From: Candidatus Saccharimonadota bacterium
Lineage (GTDB): Bacteria > Patescibacteriota > Saccharimonadia > Saccharimonadales > Saccharimonadaceae
Direction: 5' to 3'
DNA length: 61,331 nucleotides
Assembly: GCA_017557865.1 (NCBI GenBank)
Contig: JAFYXW010000010.1
Coordinates: forward strand, 1 to 61,331
This document shows positions 35,432 through 43,563 of the stretch, piece after piece. Made by a program: the position numbers and the translations under genes. The number at the start of each line of letters is the position of its first letter. Position 1 is the first letter of the stretch. The notes beneath the pieces are model-generated. The model did not search any database, was not told where the DNA came from, and was given only the letters and a program-made list of their open reading frames with translations.

Positions 35432-36982
35432 ATGAAAAAGGCAAAAACTTATCAGCAGGTAATTGGCGAAACGATTGAACAAATGCGCCAAGAAAAAAGC
35501 TGGACGCAAGAGGATTTGGCGAAGGCCGTAGGCTCTAGTCAGTCTGCTATTCATCGCATCGAAAAAGGTGGCCAGAACGTTTCACTTGAAATGATCAAGA
35601 AGCTTTCTGAGGCCCTCGGAAATCAAATTCTCTCTATAAATGATTCCGCTTCGCAGAGTTTTAGAATTCGTGGCGGCAAGGAGCTTTCTGGTGAGATTAC
35701 TGTAAATACTTCCAAAAACGCAGCTGTTGGTTTGCTTTGTGCCGCACTTTTGAATACTGGTAGAACAGTACTTCATCGCGTAGCCAGGATTGAAGAAGTC
35801 TTTAGAATTATTGAAGTTTTGGAGTCTATTGGCGTAAAATGTCATTGGCAAAATCGTCATCGTGACCTAGAAATTATATCACCACGTGAATTGAAATTGG
35901 ACGAAATGGACATTGAAGCAGCCAGAAAAACTCGTTCTATTATTATGTTCTTAGGCCCTCTTCTTCATCGTCAAAAAGAGTTCCAATTGCCATATGCTGG
36001 TGGGTGCTCTTTGGGAGTGCGTACAGTAGAACCACACCTGAAAGCTCTTGAGAGTTTTGGTCTAGAAGTTGATGCTACAAGTGACAGTGGTTTTTATGAT
36101 GTAAAAGTTGATCAAAAGACATTAAAGAATCATGAAGATAAATATATTGTGTTAACTGAACGTGGTGACACAGTAACAGAAAACGTTTTGATGGCGGCAG
36201 CGCTTTTCCCAGGTAAAACTACGATTGTGGGTGCTTCGCCAAACTATATGGTGCAAGACGTATGTTTTTATCTAGAGAAATTGGGCGTGAAAATTGCTGG
36301 GGTCGGCACTACGACTTTGACTATATGGGGTCGCCCACGTATTAATACTGATGTTGAATATAATTTGTCTGAAGACCCGATTGAGGCGATGTCGTTTATA
36401 GCGGCAGCGCTAGTTACAAATTCAGAAATTAAAATTTCGCGTGCACCGATCGAATTTCTTGAGGTTGAACTAGAAGTCCTAAAAAATATGAATATGAAAT
36501 TTGAAAAGTCGGCGGAATATTTCTCTGCCAACGGTAAAACTAGACTGGTAGATCTTGTGATTAAAAAATCTAAACTTGTTGCACCAGTAGACAAGATTCA
36601 TCCAATGCCCTTTCCAGGTCTTAATATTGACAACTTGCCATTCTTTTCAGTAATTGCAGCAGTAGCAGAAGGCCGCACATTGATCCATGACTGGGTGTTT
36701 GAAAATCGTGCCGTATATATTACTGAACTTGCGAACTTGAACGTAAAAGTCGATCTTCTTGATGCGCATCGTGTATATATCAATGGTCCAACCAACTGGC
36801 GTTCGGCAGAGTTGGTAGCCCCTCAGGCGCTTCGCCCGGCCGTAGTGGTACTAATTGGTATGTTGGCTGCACCTGGTACATCGATTCTTCGTAATGTTTA
36901 TCCAATTAACCGTGGCTATCAAGATTTTGCTGCTCGGCTCCGCCATTTGGGGGCTGACATAGTACCACTCACTGGTATATAA
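35432..36982 (+). CDS. murA: UDP-N-acetylglucosamine 1-carboxyvinyltransferase with N-terminal HTH domain
   Basis: 516 residues. MurA adds enolpyruvate to UDP-GlcNAc, the first committed step of peptidoglycan synthesis. Residues about 1-72 are an XRE-type helix-turn-helix (WTQEDLAKAVGSSQSAIHRI). The MurA/EPSP-synthase fold follows from FRIRGGKELSGEITV. The catalytic cysteine is present in AGGCSLGVRTVEPHL (Cys192), so sensitivity to fosfomycin is expected. It ends NRGYQDFAARLRHLGADI, a canonical MurA ending. The HTH suggests DNA binding, perhaps autoregulation of wall synthesis, which is inference. Confidence 0.92.
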   Translation: MKKAKTYQQVIGETIEQMRQEKSWTQEDLAKAVGSSQSAIHRIEKGGQNVSLEMIKKLSEALGNQILSINDSASQSFRIRGGKELSGEITVNTSKNAAVGLLCAALLNTGRTVLHRVARIEEVFRIIEVLESIGVKCHWQNRHRDLEIISPRELKLDEMDIEAARKTRSIIMFLGPLLHRQKEFQLPYAGGCSLGVRTVEPHLKALESFGLEVDATSDSGFYDVKVDQKTLKNHEDKYIVLTERGDTVTENVLMAAALFPGKTTIVGASPNYMVQDVCFYLEKLGVKIAGVGTTTLTIWGRPRINTDVEYNLSEDPIEAMSFIAAALVTNSEIKISRAPIEFLEVELEVLKNMNMKFEKSAEYFSANGKTRLVDLVIKKSKLVAPVDKIHPMPFPGLNIDNLPFFSVIAAVAEGRTLIHDWVFENRAVYITELANLNVKVDLLDAHRVYINGPTNWRSAELVAPQALRPAVVVLIGMLAAPGTSILRNVYPINRGYQDFAARLRHLGADIVPLTGI

Positions 36983-36983
36983 T
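36978..36983 (+). promoter_or_regulatory. -10 box, leaderless start of uvrD
   Basis: TATAAT inside TGGTATATAAT. It overlaps the murA stop codon, and the last base is 6 nt before the ATG at 36990. Confidence 0.72.
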
Positions 36984-36989
36984 AAAGTA

Positions 36990-38951
36990 ATGATTCTTGA
37001 TGGGTTAAATCCTGCACAACGTGAGGCGGTAGAAACGCTGGAAGGCCCAGTATTAATTTTGGCTGGGGCTGGTTCTGGAAAAACTAGAACTTTGACGTAC
37101 AGGATCGCGAATCTTTTAATGCATGGCGTAGGGCCGGCCAATATTCTGGCAGTGACTTTTACAAACAAAGCCGCGAATGAAATGAAGGAACGTTTGCAGT
37201 CGCTTTTGCCACAGCCGATTAATCTGCCATACATGGGGACTTTTCACGGAATTTGTGTAAAAATTCTTAGAATTGAAGCGGAAGCGATTGGGCTTTCGAA
37301 AGATTTTGTAATCTATGACGCCGACGACCAAGTTTCCTTGATTCGTCGCGTAATGAAGAATTTGAATTTAACCGACAATAAAAGCTTAAAACCAAAATCA
37401 ATTCAATCGATTATTTCTTCTGAAAAAAATCAGGGCAGCGATCCAGAATCATATGCAGCAAAGGCGCTCTATTCGAACCAGCAACAAATAGCCAAAGTTT
37501 TTAATGAATATGAAAAAGAAAAACGCAGTACTAATGCTTTGGATTTTGATGACTTATTATTAAAGACTTTGGAATTATTTGTAAATAATCCAGAAATTCG
37601 TAAAAAGTGGCAAAATAAATTTGAACATATTTTGATTGATGAGTATCAAGATACAAATACGATTCAATATCAGTTGGTAAAACTATTAGTTGGTCCAAAA
37701 CATAATATCTGTGTGGTGGGTGACGACTGGCAGTCGATTTATTCGTGGCGTGGCGCTGACTTTACAAATATCTTAAATTTCGAACGTGATTTTCCGGGTG
37801 CAAAAGTAATTAAACTTGAACAAAATTATCGTTCGACCGGAAATATTCTAACGGCTTCGCAAAAAGTAATCAATAAAAATGAGACACGCACAGAAAAAGT
37901 TTTGTTTACGGAAGCTGAAGATGGTGAACCGGTGGACATTGAATCTTTGAATGATGAAGTTGCTGAGGCAAATTTTGTGGCGATGAAGATTCTAAACATG
38001 AAAAGGGAATTTAACGATTATAGTGACTTTGCAGTTTTGTATCGTACGAATGCACAATCGTATACTTTTGAAAAAGCATTTATTGATATGCATATTCCAT
38101 ACAAAATCGTGGGTGGTGTAAGGTTTTATGATCGTAAGGAAATTAAGGACGTGCTAGCGATTCTTAAAGTGATTTTGAATCAACGCGATAAAGTAAGCCT
38201 GGAACGGATTTTTAAGAATGTAATTTCAGGGATTGGCGAGGTTTCGCTGAGCAAAGTTTTAAATGCAATTAATGCGATAAAAGACGAGAGACCGTTGCTT
38301 AACCCGGATCTTCCGGAAGTGTTAAATTCTGCCAAGGCCAAGGCCGGGCTAAATAAATTGATTGATTTTATAAAGAAAACTTCTGCGGGAGATAATCCAG
38401 GAGAAATCATAAAGAACATTATTACTTATTTTGATTTTAAGACTTTGACCGATGACGGCACGCCAAGTGCAGAAGATAGAATGGGGAACCTTGAAGTGAT
38501 GGTTGCGAATGCATCAACTTATGATAGTTTGGATGAGTTTTTGGTGGATGCAGCCTTGATGTCTAGTGCGGACGAAAAGTCAGCTAAAAATTCGGTAACT
38601 TTAATGACTTTGCATGCTGCCAAGGGTTTGGAATTTCCAGTCGTGTTTATTGTAGGCATGGAGGAAGGACTTTTCCCGAGTTCTCGCGCGGAAGACAAAG
38701 AGTCTTTAGAAGAAGAAAGACGCTTGGCATATGTTGGGATGACTCGTGCGATGAAAAGGTTGTTTTTGACTTATGCTGCATCTAGATATTCTTACGGAAG
38801 TCGTAATTATAATATGCCGTCTCGGTTTCTGACGGAGCTTGGTTATAATCCATACGGCTCGTCTGGTTATAAAGATAAGGATGCCGATGGGTTTACTGAC
38901 GATGACTTTGACGATCCGTTTCCAGACGATGTGCCAACTTATGGATGGTGA
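36990..38951 (+). CDS. uvrD: UvrD/PcrA-type DNA helicase
   Basis: 653 residues. Superfamily 1A 3'-5' helicase acting in nucleotide excision repair and replication restart. Q-motif and Walker A: LNPAQREAVETLEGP and AGAGSGKTRTLTYRI (about 24-38). Walker B: LIDEYQDTN. Others: VGDDWQSIYSWRGAD, KLEQNYRSTGNIL, the late motif LMTLHAAKGLEFPVVFIVG and ERRLAYVGMTRAM. It is about 70 residues shorter than Bacillus PcrA, lacking most of the usual C-terminal extension and ending in an acidic FTDDDFDDPFPDD tail. Confidence 0.95.
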   Translation: MILDGLNPAQREAVETLEGPVLILAGAGSGKTRTLTYRIANLLMHGVGPANILAVTFTNKAANEMKERLQSLLPQPINLPYMGTFHGICVKILRIEAEAIGLSKDFVIYDADDQVSLIRRVMKNLNLTDNKSLKPKSIQSIISSEKNQGSDPESYAAKALYSNQQQIAKVFNEYEKEKRSTNALDFDDLLLKTLELFVNNPEIRKKWQNKFEHILIDEYQDTNTIQYQLVKLLVGPKHNICVVGDDWQSIYSWRGADFTNILNFERDFPGAKVIKLEQNYRSTGNILTASQKVINKNETRTEKVLFTEAEDGEPVDIESLNDEVAEANFVAMKILNMKREFNDYSDFAVLYRTNAQSYTFEKAFIDMHIPYKIVGGVRFYDRKEIKDVLAILKVILNQRDKVSLERIFKNVISGIGEVSLSKVLNAINAIKDERPLLNPDLPEVLNSAKAKAGLNKLIDFIKKTSAGDNPGEIIKNIITYFDFKTLTDDGTPSAEDRMGNLEVMVANASTYDSLDEFLVDAALMSSADEKSAKNSVTLMTLHAAKGLEFPVVFIVGMEEGLFPSSRAEDKESLEEERRLAYVGMTRAMKRLFLTYAASRYSYGSRNYNMPSRFLTELGYNPYGSSGYKDKDADGFTDDDFDDPFPDDVPTYGW

Positions 38952-38957
38952 TATAAT
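38952..38957 (+). promoter_or_regulatory. -10 box, leaderless start of rnhA
   Basis: TGA-TATAAT overlapping the uvrD stop. The last base is 6 nt before the ATG at 38964. Confidence 0.75.
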
Positions 38958-38963
38958 AAAAAT

Positions 38964-39404
38964 ATGAAAATATTATGGACTGACGGTAGCGCTTCGCCAA
39001 ATCCTGGGCCGGGTGGTTTTGCGGTGCTAGAAGAAAAAGACGGGGAAGTTAAACCGGTGGTATTAGGCCGCGACAAAGATACTACAAATATTCGGATGGA
39101 AGGCTTAGCGATGATTTCGGCGATTAAATATGCCGATGGTGAGCCGTGCGAGATTCACTCTGACTCAGAGTTTTGGATCAATGTGCTTACAAAATGGGCG
39201 GCTTCATGGGAAGCCAATGGCTGGAAGAAAAAAACTGGTGAAATAAAAAATTTGGATTTAGTGCAAGAATTATATAAATTGTATACCCAGAATCCAGTAG
39301 AGTTAAAGTGGATTCGTGGACATGCTGGCACTAAAAATAACGAGCTGACGGACATGTGGGCAAACAAGGCTCGCGAAGGTGCTACGCTAGATATAGCGCG
39401 CTAA
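38964..39404 (+). CDS. rnhA: ribonuclease HI
   Basis: 146 residues, typical length. It cleaves the RNA strand of RNA-DNA hybrids. The four acidic metal ligands are in WTDGSASPNPGPGG (Asp6), RMEGLAMISA (Glu), IHSDSEFWIN (Asp) and ELTDMWANKAR (Asp). RGHAGTKNN gives the flexible-loop histidine. It has its own leaderless promoter between uvrD and tyrS. Confidence 0.95.
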   Translation: MKILWTDGSASPNPGPGGFAVLEEKDGEVKPVVLGRDKDTTNIRMEGLAMISAIKYADGEPCEIHSDSEFWINVLTKWAASWEANGWKKKTGEIKNLDLVQELYKLYTQNPVELKWIRGHAGTKNNELTDMWANKAREGATLDIAR

Positions 39405-39410
39405 ATATGG

Positions 39411-39416
39411 TATATT
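39411..39416 (+). promoter_or_regulatory. -10 box, leaderless start of tyrS
   Basis: TGG-TATATT, last base 6 nt before the ATG at 39423. A second TATAAT at 39416-39421 is too close to the ATG to act as -10. Confidence 0.65.
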
Positions 39417-39422
39417 ATAATT

Positions 39423-40658
39423 ATGAAATTATCAGAAGAATTAATCTATAGAGGCTTTGCAGCCGAGAGCACTATCAAAAACCCAGAAGATTTGGATACA
39501 AGAGAATCCAAAAAATTCTATTGGGGCGCAGATCCAAGTGCAGATTCTCTTACAATTGGTAACCTTGCCGCGCTGATGATGTGTGCGTGTTTTGCTCGTC
39601 ATGGCTACGAACCATACCTTTTGGTTGGTGGTGCGACCGGACAAATTGGCGATCCAAAAGAAAACGGCGAACGGGAACTAAAAACCGTTGAAGAAGTAGA
39701 ACATAACAAAGCTTGTATCAAAGAGCAAATTGAACGCGTAGTAAAAGCGGACAATATCACGATGGTAGATAATCTCGATTGGTTCCGTGATATGAAATAT
39801 TTGGATTTTCTACGTGAAGTTGGCAAAGCATTTTCGATGACGCAACTTCTGGACCGTCAGTTTGTGCAAAAAAGAATTGGCGAAGGTGGCTCGGGCATTT
39901 CTTATGCAGAGTTTTCTTATACGTTAATTCAAGGATATGATTTCTTGCATCTCTTCCGTAAATACGGTGTTTCGTTGCAAATTTGTGGAGCTGATCAGTA
40001 TGGTAACTGTACTTCCGGCATTCATCTAATTAAACGCTTGGAAGATGCAGACGCCGATGTGTGGTCTACACCACTCGTGATCGATCCAGTAACTGGACGT
40101 AAATTTGGCAAGTCCGAAGGTAACGCTATTTGGCTTACTGCTTCTGATAATGGTTCTGGAAATTATACTTCTATCTTTGATTTTTACCAATTCTGGATGA
40201 ACCAACCGGACGAGACTGTAGCAAGCTTGATTAAGATTTATACTTTACTTTCGCCAGAAGAAATCGAAGATATTTTGCGTCGCCACGCAGAGCATCCAGA
40301 AGAAAGGATCGCGCAAAGAGCCTTGGCTCGCAATGTAACCACAGTAGTACACGGTGCAGAAAATGCTGAAGCGGTAGAAAACTTGGCGGCACTTCTATTT
40401 AACCGTGATACGAATTTTGCGGAATTTAGTGAAGACGAGATTAATGAATTTTCCAAATATTTGCCAGTAGAAAATCGTGGCACAAATTTGGTAGACATCT
40501 TGGTAAATACGGGCTTAGCTCCATCCAAAAAAATGGCACGCGAATTTATCGCCGGCGGTGCGGTGTCCATTAATGGTGCAAAAATGACGGAAGAAATCGA
40601 CGTAAACCAAACCGCCATCATCAAAAAAGGCAAAAACAAATTTGCAATCGTAAAATAA
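39423..40658 (+). CDS. tyrS: tyrosyl-tRNA synthetase
   Basis: 411 residues. It charges tRNA-Tyr. The class I HIGH-like motif is ADPSADSLTIGNLAA and the tyrosine pocket shows SYTLIQGYDFLHL. GADQYGNCTSGIHLIKR and the KMSKS-equivalent GRKFGKSEGNAIWLT (about 221-235) are visible. A C-terminal S4 RNA-binding domain (about 345-411, GLAPSKKMAREFIAGGAVSI) completes it. It is followed after 18 nt by the LiaF-like gene. Confidence 0.96.
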   Translation: MKLSEELIYRGFAAESTIKNPEDLDTRESKKFYWGADPSADSLTIGNLAALMMCACFARHGYEPYLLVGGATGQIGDPKENGERELKTVEEVEHNKACIKEQIERVVKADNITMVDNLDWFRDMKYLDFLREVGKAFSMTQLLDRQFVQKRIGEGGSGISYAEFSYTLIQGYDFLHLFRKYGVSLQICGADQYGNCTSGIHLIKRLEDADADVWSTPLVIDPVTGRKFGKSEGNAIWLTASDNGSGNYTSIFDFYQFWMNQPDETVASLIKIYTLLSPEEIEDILRRHAEHPEERIAQRALARNVTTVVHGAENAEAVENLAALLFNRDTNFAEFSEDEINEFSKYLPVENRGTNLVDILVNTGLAPSKKMAREFIAGGAVSINGAKMTEEIDVNQTAIIKKGKNKFAIVK

Positions 40659-40676
40659 AATAACGAAAGGAAAAAA

Positions 40677-41360
40677 ATGAAAAAAATATCAGGCGTAATG
40701 TGGGGGCTAGTATTGATTGCCCTCGGCGTAGTCTTGGGCGGAAACGCTCTCGGCTGGTTTAACATCGACATCTTCTTTGATGGCTGGTGGACTCTATTTA
40801 TTATTATCCCTTGCTTTATCGGTTTTATTACCGAAGAAAGCAAAATTGGCAATTTAATTGGCCTTGGCGTAGGCGTATGTTTGTTGCTTGCCTGCCAAGA
40901 CGTCATGAGCTTTGATATTCTTTGGAAATTAATTGTCCCAATCATCATAATTTTGATTGGCCTAACTATGATCTGCAAGAATCTTTTCAGCCATAAGTTT
41001 GACAGCGCAGTTGAAAAACTCAACGAAAAAATCGGCAAAGACGACGAGTCTGGCGCTGTGTTTGGCGGACAAAACATTGACATGTCCGGCAAAGAATTTA
41101 AAGGCAAAAATCTAAACGCTGTCTTTGGTGGGCTCAAGCTTGATCTTCGCGGCGCCAAAATCAAAGAAGACGTAGTCATCAACGCTAGCGCCATCTTTGG
41201 TGGCATTGAAATTTGGGTACCAGACAATGTAGCAGTAGTAACAAAATCCAATTCTTTCTTTGGCGGAGTGTCCAACAAATCCAAAAATACTCCAAAAGAC
41301 GGCGCTCCTACCGTATATGTTAACGGTATGGCCTTGTTCGGTGGAATTGAGGTAAGATAA
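40677..41360 (+). CDS. LiaF-like membrane protein
   Basis: 227 residues with four hydrophobic segments (about 5-24, 32-48, 55-72 and 80-98) followed by a soluble beta-repeat domain with recurring AVFGG/AIFGGIEI/SFFGGV/ALFGGIEV units (about 125-227). This is the LiaF/cell-wall-active-antibiotic-response layout, in Firmicutes linked to envelope-stress signalling. GAAAGGAAAAAA precedes the ATG. It is coupled by TAATG to a second membrane protein with a similar beta domain, suggesting a functional pair. Confidence 0.78.
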   Translation: MKKISGVMWGLVLIALGVVLGGNALGWFNIDIFFDGWWTLFIIIPCFIGFITEESKIGNLIGLGVGVCLLLACQDVMSFDILWKLIVPIIIILIGLTMICKNLFSHKFDSAVEKLNEKIGKDDESGAVFGGQNIDMSGKEFKGKNLNAVFGGLKLDLRGAKIKEDVVINASAIFGGIEIWVPDNVAVVTKSNSFFGGVSNKSKNTPKDGAPTVYVNGMALFGGIEVR

Positions 41361-42055
41361 TGAGCACTGCACAAAGAATTATTAAATATTGTGCGATTGG
41401 CTTTGCGGCGTTTTTAATTGTTACGATTTTGTCTAGCATCATCTTTGGTGTGCTTGGCATTGTAACTGCTGGCAAAATAATCAAGAGCAACTCGGAAATT
41501 TCGCTTAGCTGCGACGCTGAAGAAAAAGCCTGCATTTCAATCACGATTGCCGCTTCTGAGCTAGAAATCAAAAAAGGCGAAGAGCTTAAAGTAGAGACCA
41601 AGAATGAAAAAGTTGACGTAAAGCAAGAAGGCAATGTACTTACTGTAGTAGAAAACGGTTCAAACTGGAACTGGTTTGGCAAAAACGCCGACAAGAATAT
41701 TGTTGTATACGTACCAGAAGATTTGGAATTTGAAAAAGCGGGAATTAGCGGCGGCGCCGGCAGAATCTATGTAGAAAAATTGAACGCAAAAGAATTAGAA
41801 GTAGCGCTTGGCGTAGGTGAAACGGTTATCGACGCTCTCGAAACCGAAAACGCCAAAATCAACGCTGGAATTGGCTCTGTAAAAATCAACTTGCTGTCAA
41901 AGAGTGAAGAATACACGATTAATATGAGCAAAGGCCTTGGCGCCATGAGCTTTAACGGCGAGGGCCTAGGAAACGACGCAACGTTTGGCACTGGCGACAG
42001 AAAAATTGAGATTAGCGGCGGCATTGGCGAATTTATCGTCAAAACCGCAGAATAA
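41360..42055 (+). CDS. membrane-anchored beta-repeat protein (DUF4097-like)
   Basis: 231 residues. One N-terminal membrane segment (about 8-38) precedes an extracytoplasmic repeat-rich beta domain (about 45-231) with units such as LEVALGVGETVI, AKINAGIGSVKI and RKIEISGGIGEFIV, typical of DUF4097 adhesin-like beta helices. The start overlaps the LiaF-like stop by one base. Its role is probably envelope-related together with the LiaF-like partner. Confidence 0.72.
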   Translation: MSTAQRIIKYCAIGFAAFLIVTILSSIIFGVLGIVTAGKIIKSNSEISLSCDAEEKACISITIAASELEIKKGEELKVETKNEKVDVKQEGNVLTVVENGSNWNWFGKNADKNIVVYVPEDLEFEKAGISGGAGRIYVEKLNAKELEVALGVGETVIDALETENAKINAGIGSVKINLLSKSEEYTINMSKGLGAMSFNGEGLGNDATFGTGDRKIEISGGIGEFIVKTAE

Positions 42056-42085
42056 AAAAATAACCCCGGAAGGGGTTATTTTTTT
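42054..42085. terminator. bidirectional terminator between the beta-repeat gene and rpmA
   Basis: A-run, TAACCCC, loop GGAA, GGGGTTA, T-run. Confidence 0.92.
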
Positions 42086-42089
42086 GTGA

Positions 42090-42362
42090 TTAGCGAACTT
42101 CTACGCGAACGCGTGGCAAAGATTTGCCAGAGAAGTGAGTTTTCTTTGTTTTTACAAAGGTAACTACGCCGTCTTTGGCTGCATGAATGGTGAAATTGCG
42201 GGACATATAAGTACCTGGGCCTGCAATCTTAGTAGCACCAGTTTGGCGAACTAATACTTCGCCGTTTTTAACTTTTTGGCCACCGAAGCGTTTGACGCCT
42301 AGGCGCTGGCCAGCATTGTTATGGACGTTCTTGGCGGTACCGCCAGCTTTTACGTGTGACAT
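42090..42362 (-). CDS. rpmA: 50S ribosomal protein L27
   Basis: 90 residues. L27 lies near the peptidyl-transferase centre. Seen: HVKAGGTAKNVHNNAGQRLG, VKRFGGQKVKNGEVLVRQTG and TKIAGPGTYMSRNFTIHAAK. It begins immediately after the stop of the Trm11-like gene, and its ribosome-binding site (AAGGAAG) lies within that gene, so it is co-expressed. It is not next to rplU here. Confidence 0.95.
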   Translation of the reverse strand: MSHVKAGGTAKNVHNNAGQRLGVKRFGGQKVKNGEVLVRQTGATKIAGPGTYMSRNFTIHAAKDGVVTFVKTKKTHFSGKSLPRVRVEVR

Positions 42363-43526
42363 TTATTTCTTCCTTAATATTATTATATCTCTCGCGACAA
42401 TTTGGTCCTCTCGATGATAAAGAAGTCCCTCGCGCGATTTATTCATAACATTATACCCCATATTTGCGATTTCGTCAACAATTTCTAGGCGAGAATAGGT
42501 GCCGTCACTTCGAAGCCAGGCTGGGGCAGCAATAACTACGGGCGTGTCAGAATCGATTTGACTTGCTAGGTTTTTGAGAAAACCTAATACAATGCTACCG
42601 CACTCTTGTTTTTGCTCTTTTAACTTGATTTCGGCTGGCGGCGTAGACATTGGAGCACCAAGATACCCTTCACAGGCTACAGCGTCTATCGGCTGTTCCC
42701 ATTGAAAAGTGGTAGCATCACCTTGAGAAACTTGGAATGGTTGATTCGAGGGGGTCCGGAGCGCGGCAGCGCGAGGAGTAGCGGCGGCCGCCCGTGGCGA
42801 CGGGCCGGCCGAACGCGCCCCGAGAATTAACCATTCCAAGTTCTTTTGGGTGTATTCAACCATACGCTCACTGAGATCGGTTCCGTAGGCGCTGTAACCC
42901 ATGAGGAGAGCTTCCTGAAGAACAACGCCGGTACCACAGAACGGGTCAAGAATGCAAGACCCAGCTGGAAGTGGACCACAAAGGTTAATGAGAATTTGTG
43001 CGAGCTTTGGTGGGAGCATACCAACCTTGGCATCGCGTGCAGGGCGAGCTTGGTCGCGCTTAGTGTAGGCGTCAATATCTTGTACACCGACTACGCGATA
43101 CCAACTATTGTCTACTTTAATAAATTCAAATTTGCGTTCATTTTTACCGGATAAGCCATTATGAAGGGAAGTGGCGGTAGGCAAAGCAGCCTCACGACTT
43201 TCGACTACGCGGACGGAGCGACCATGACGAACAAGAATTTGTTTTAGTTTTAGCGCCTCAGTTTTGGCTGAGCGAGTGGAAGCGTTTTTGCTGTAGTCAC
43301 TAACACCAATGGTGATTTTGCCACCCGGAACCTTTTGCAAAATTTCCAAAGGCTTTTCGCTTAGTTCCTCGGCGATCTTAATACTGCCGCCCAAGCGATT
43401 GATATCCACGGACTCTGCAATAAAAGTGGCGAGAGATTTGTTAAGCTTCTTAACATCAGAAAAAAGTGCCGTAAGCTCAGCAATAGAAATTTCTGGTTGG
43501 CGCCCTAAAACTGCGAGATATTTCAT
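42363..43526 (-). CDS. Trm11-like RNA/DNA methyltransferase carrying a GC-rich insertion
   Basis: 387 residues from the ATG at 43526, which has TATAAT 6 nt upstream. The frame extends to 43601 but that part contains the promoter. A THUMP-like N-terminal half is followed by a Rossmann methylase with CILDPFCGTGVVLQEAL (motif I). The catalytic motif usually reading DPPYG is altered to CEGYLGAPMS. Family members make m2G-type changes in tRNA. Between motif I and motif IV about 27 residues of Ala/Pro/Arg-rich low complexity are encoded by a GC-rich palindromic insert (42731-42840) without breaking the frame. Confidence 0.82.
   Translation of the reverse strand: MKYLAVLGRQPEISIAELTALFSDVKKLNKSLATFIAESVDINRLGGSIKIAEELSEKPLEILQKVPGGKITIGVSDYSKNASTRSAKTEALKLKQILVRHGRSVRVVESREAALPTATSLHNGLSGKNERKFEFIKVDNSWYRVVGVQDIDAYTKRDQARPARDAKVGMLPPKLAQILINLCGPLPAGSCILDPFCGTGVVLQEALLMGYSAYGTDLSERMVEYTQKNLEWLILGARSAGPSPRAAAATPRAAALRTPSNQPFQVSQGDATTFQWEQPIDAVACEGYLGAPMSTPPAEIKLKEQKQECGSIVLGFLKNLASQIDSDTPVVIAAPAWLRSDGTYSRLEIVDEIANMGYNVMNKSREGLLYHREDQIVARDIIILRKK
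42731..42840. repeat. GC-rich palindromic element inserted in a coding gene
   Basis: Ends are a perfect 12-bp inverted repeat, CTTGGAATGGTT (42731-42742) and AACCATTCCAAG (42829-42840). Inner pairings follow: ATTC/GAAT, GGGG/CCCC, GCGC-GGCA-GCGC (near 42761) and CCCGT-GGCG-ACGGG (near 42793). The inner 70 bases are about 80 percent G+C by eye in an AT-leaning gene. It shares CGTGGCGACGG with the palindrome near 61107-61146 (opposite strand). Confidence 0.75.
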
Positions 43527-43532
43527 GAGATA

Positions 43533-43538
43533 ATTATA
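43533..43538 (-). promoter_or_regulatory. -10 box, leaderless start of the Trm11-like gene
   Basis: TGT-TATAAT on the minus strand, last base 6 nt before the ATG at 43526. Confidence 0.75.
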
Positions 43539-43551
43539 ACACAAAATATGG

Positions 43552-43557
43552 TATAAT
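43552..43557 (+). promoter_or_regulatory. -10 box, leaderless start of the flippase-domain gene
   Basis: TGG-TATAAT, last base 6 nt before the ATG at 43564. It is divergent from the previous -10 box, 13 nt away. Confidence 0.78.
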
Positions 43558-43563
43558 CTCTTT

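Noticed and set aside
40238-41374. 378-codon open frame antisense to tyrS and the LiaF-like gene
   Set aside because: It covers two convincing genes on the other strand. Composition is that of a shadow frame.
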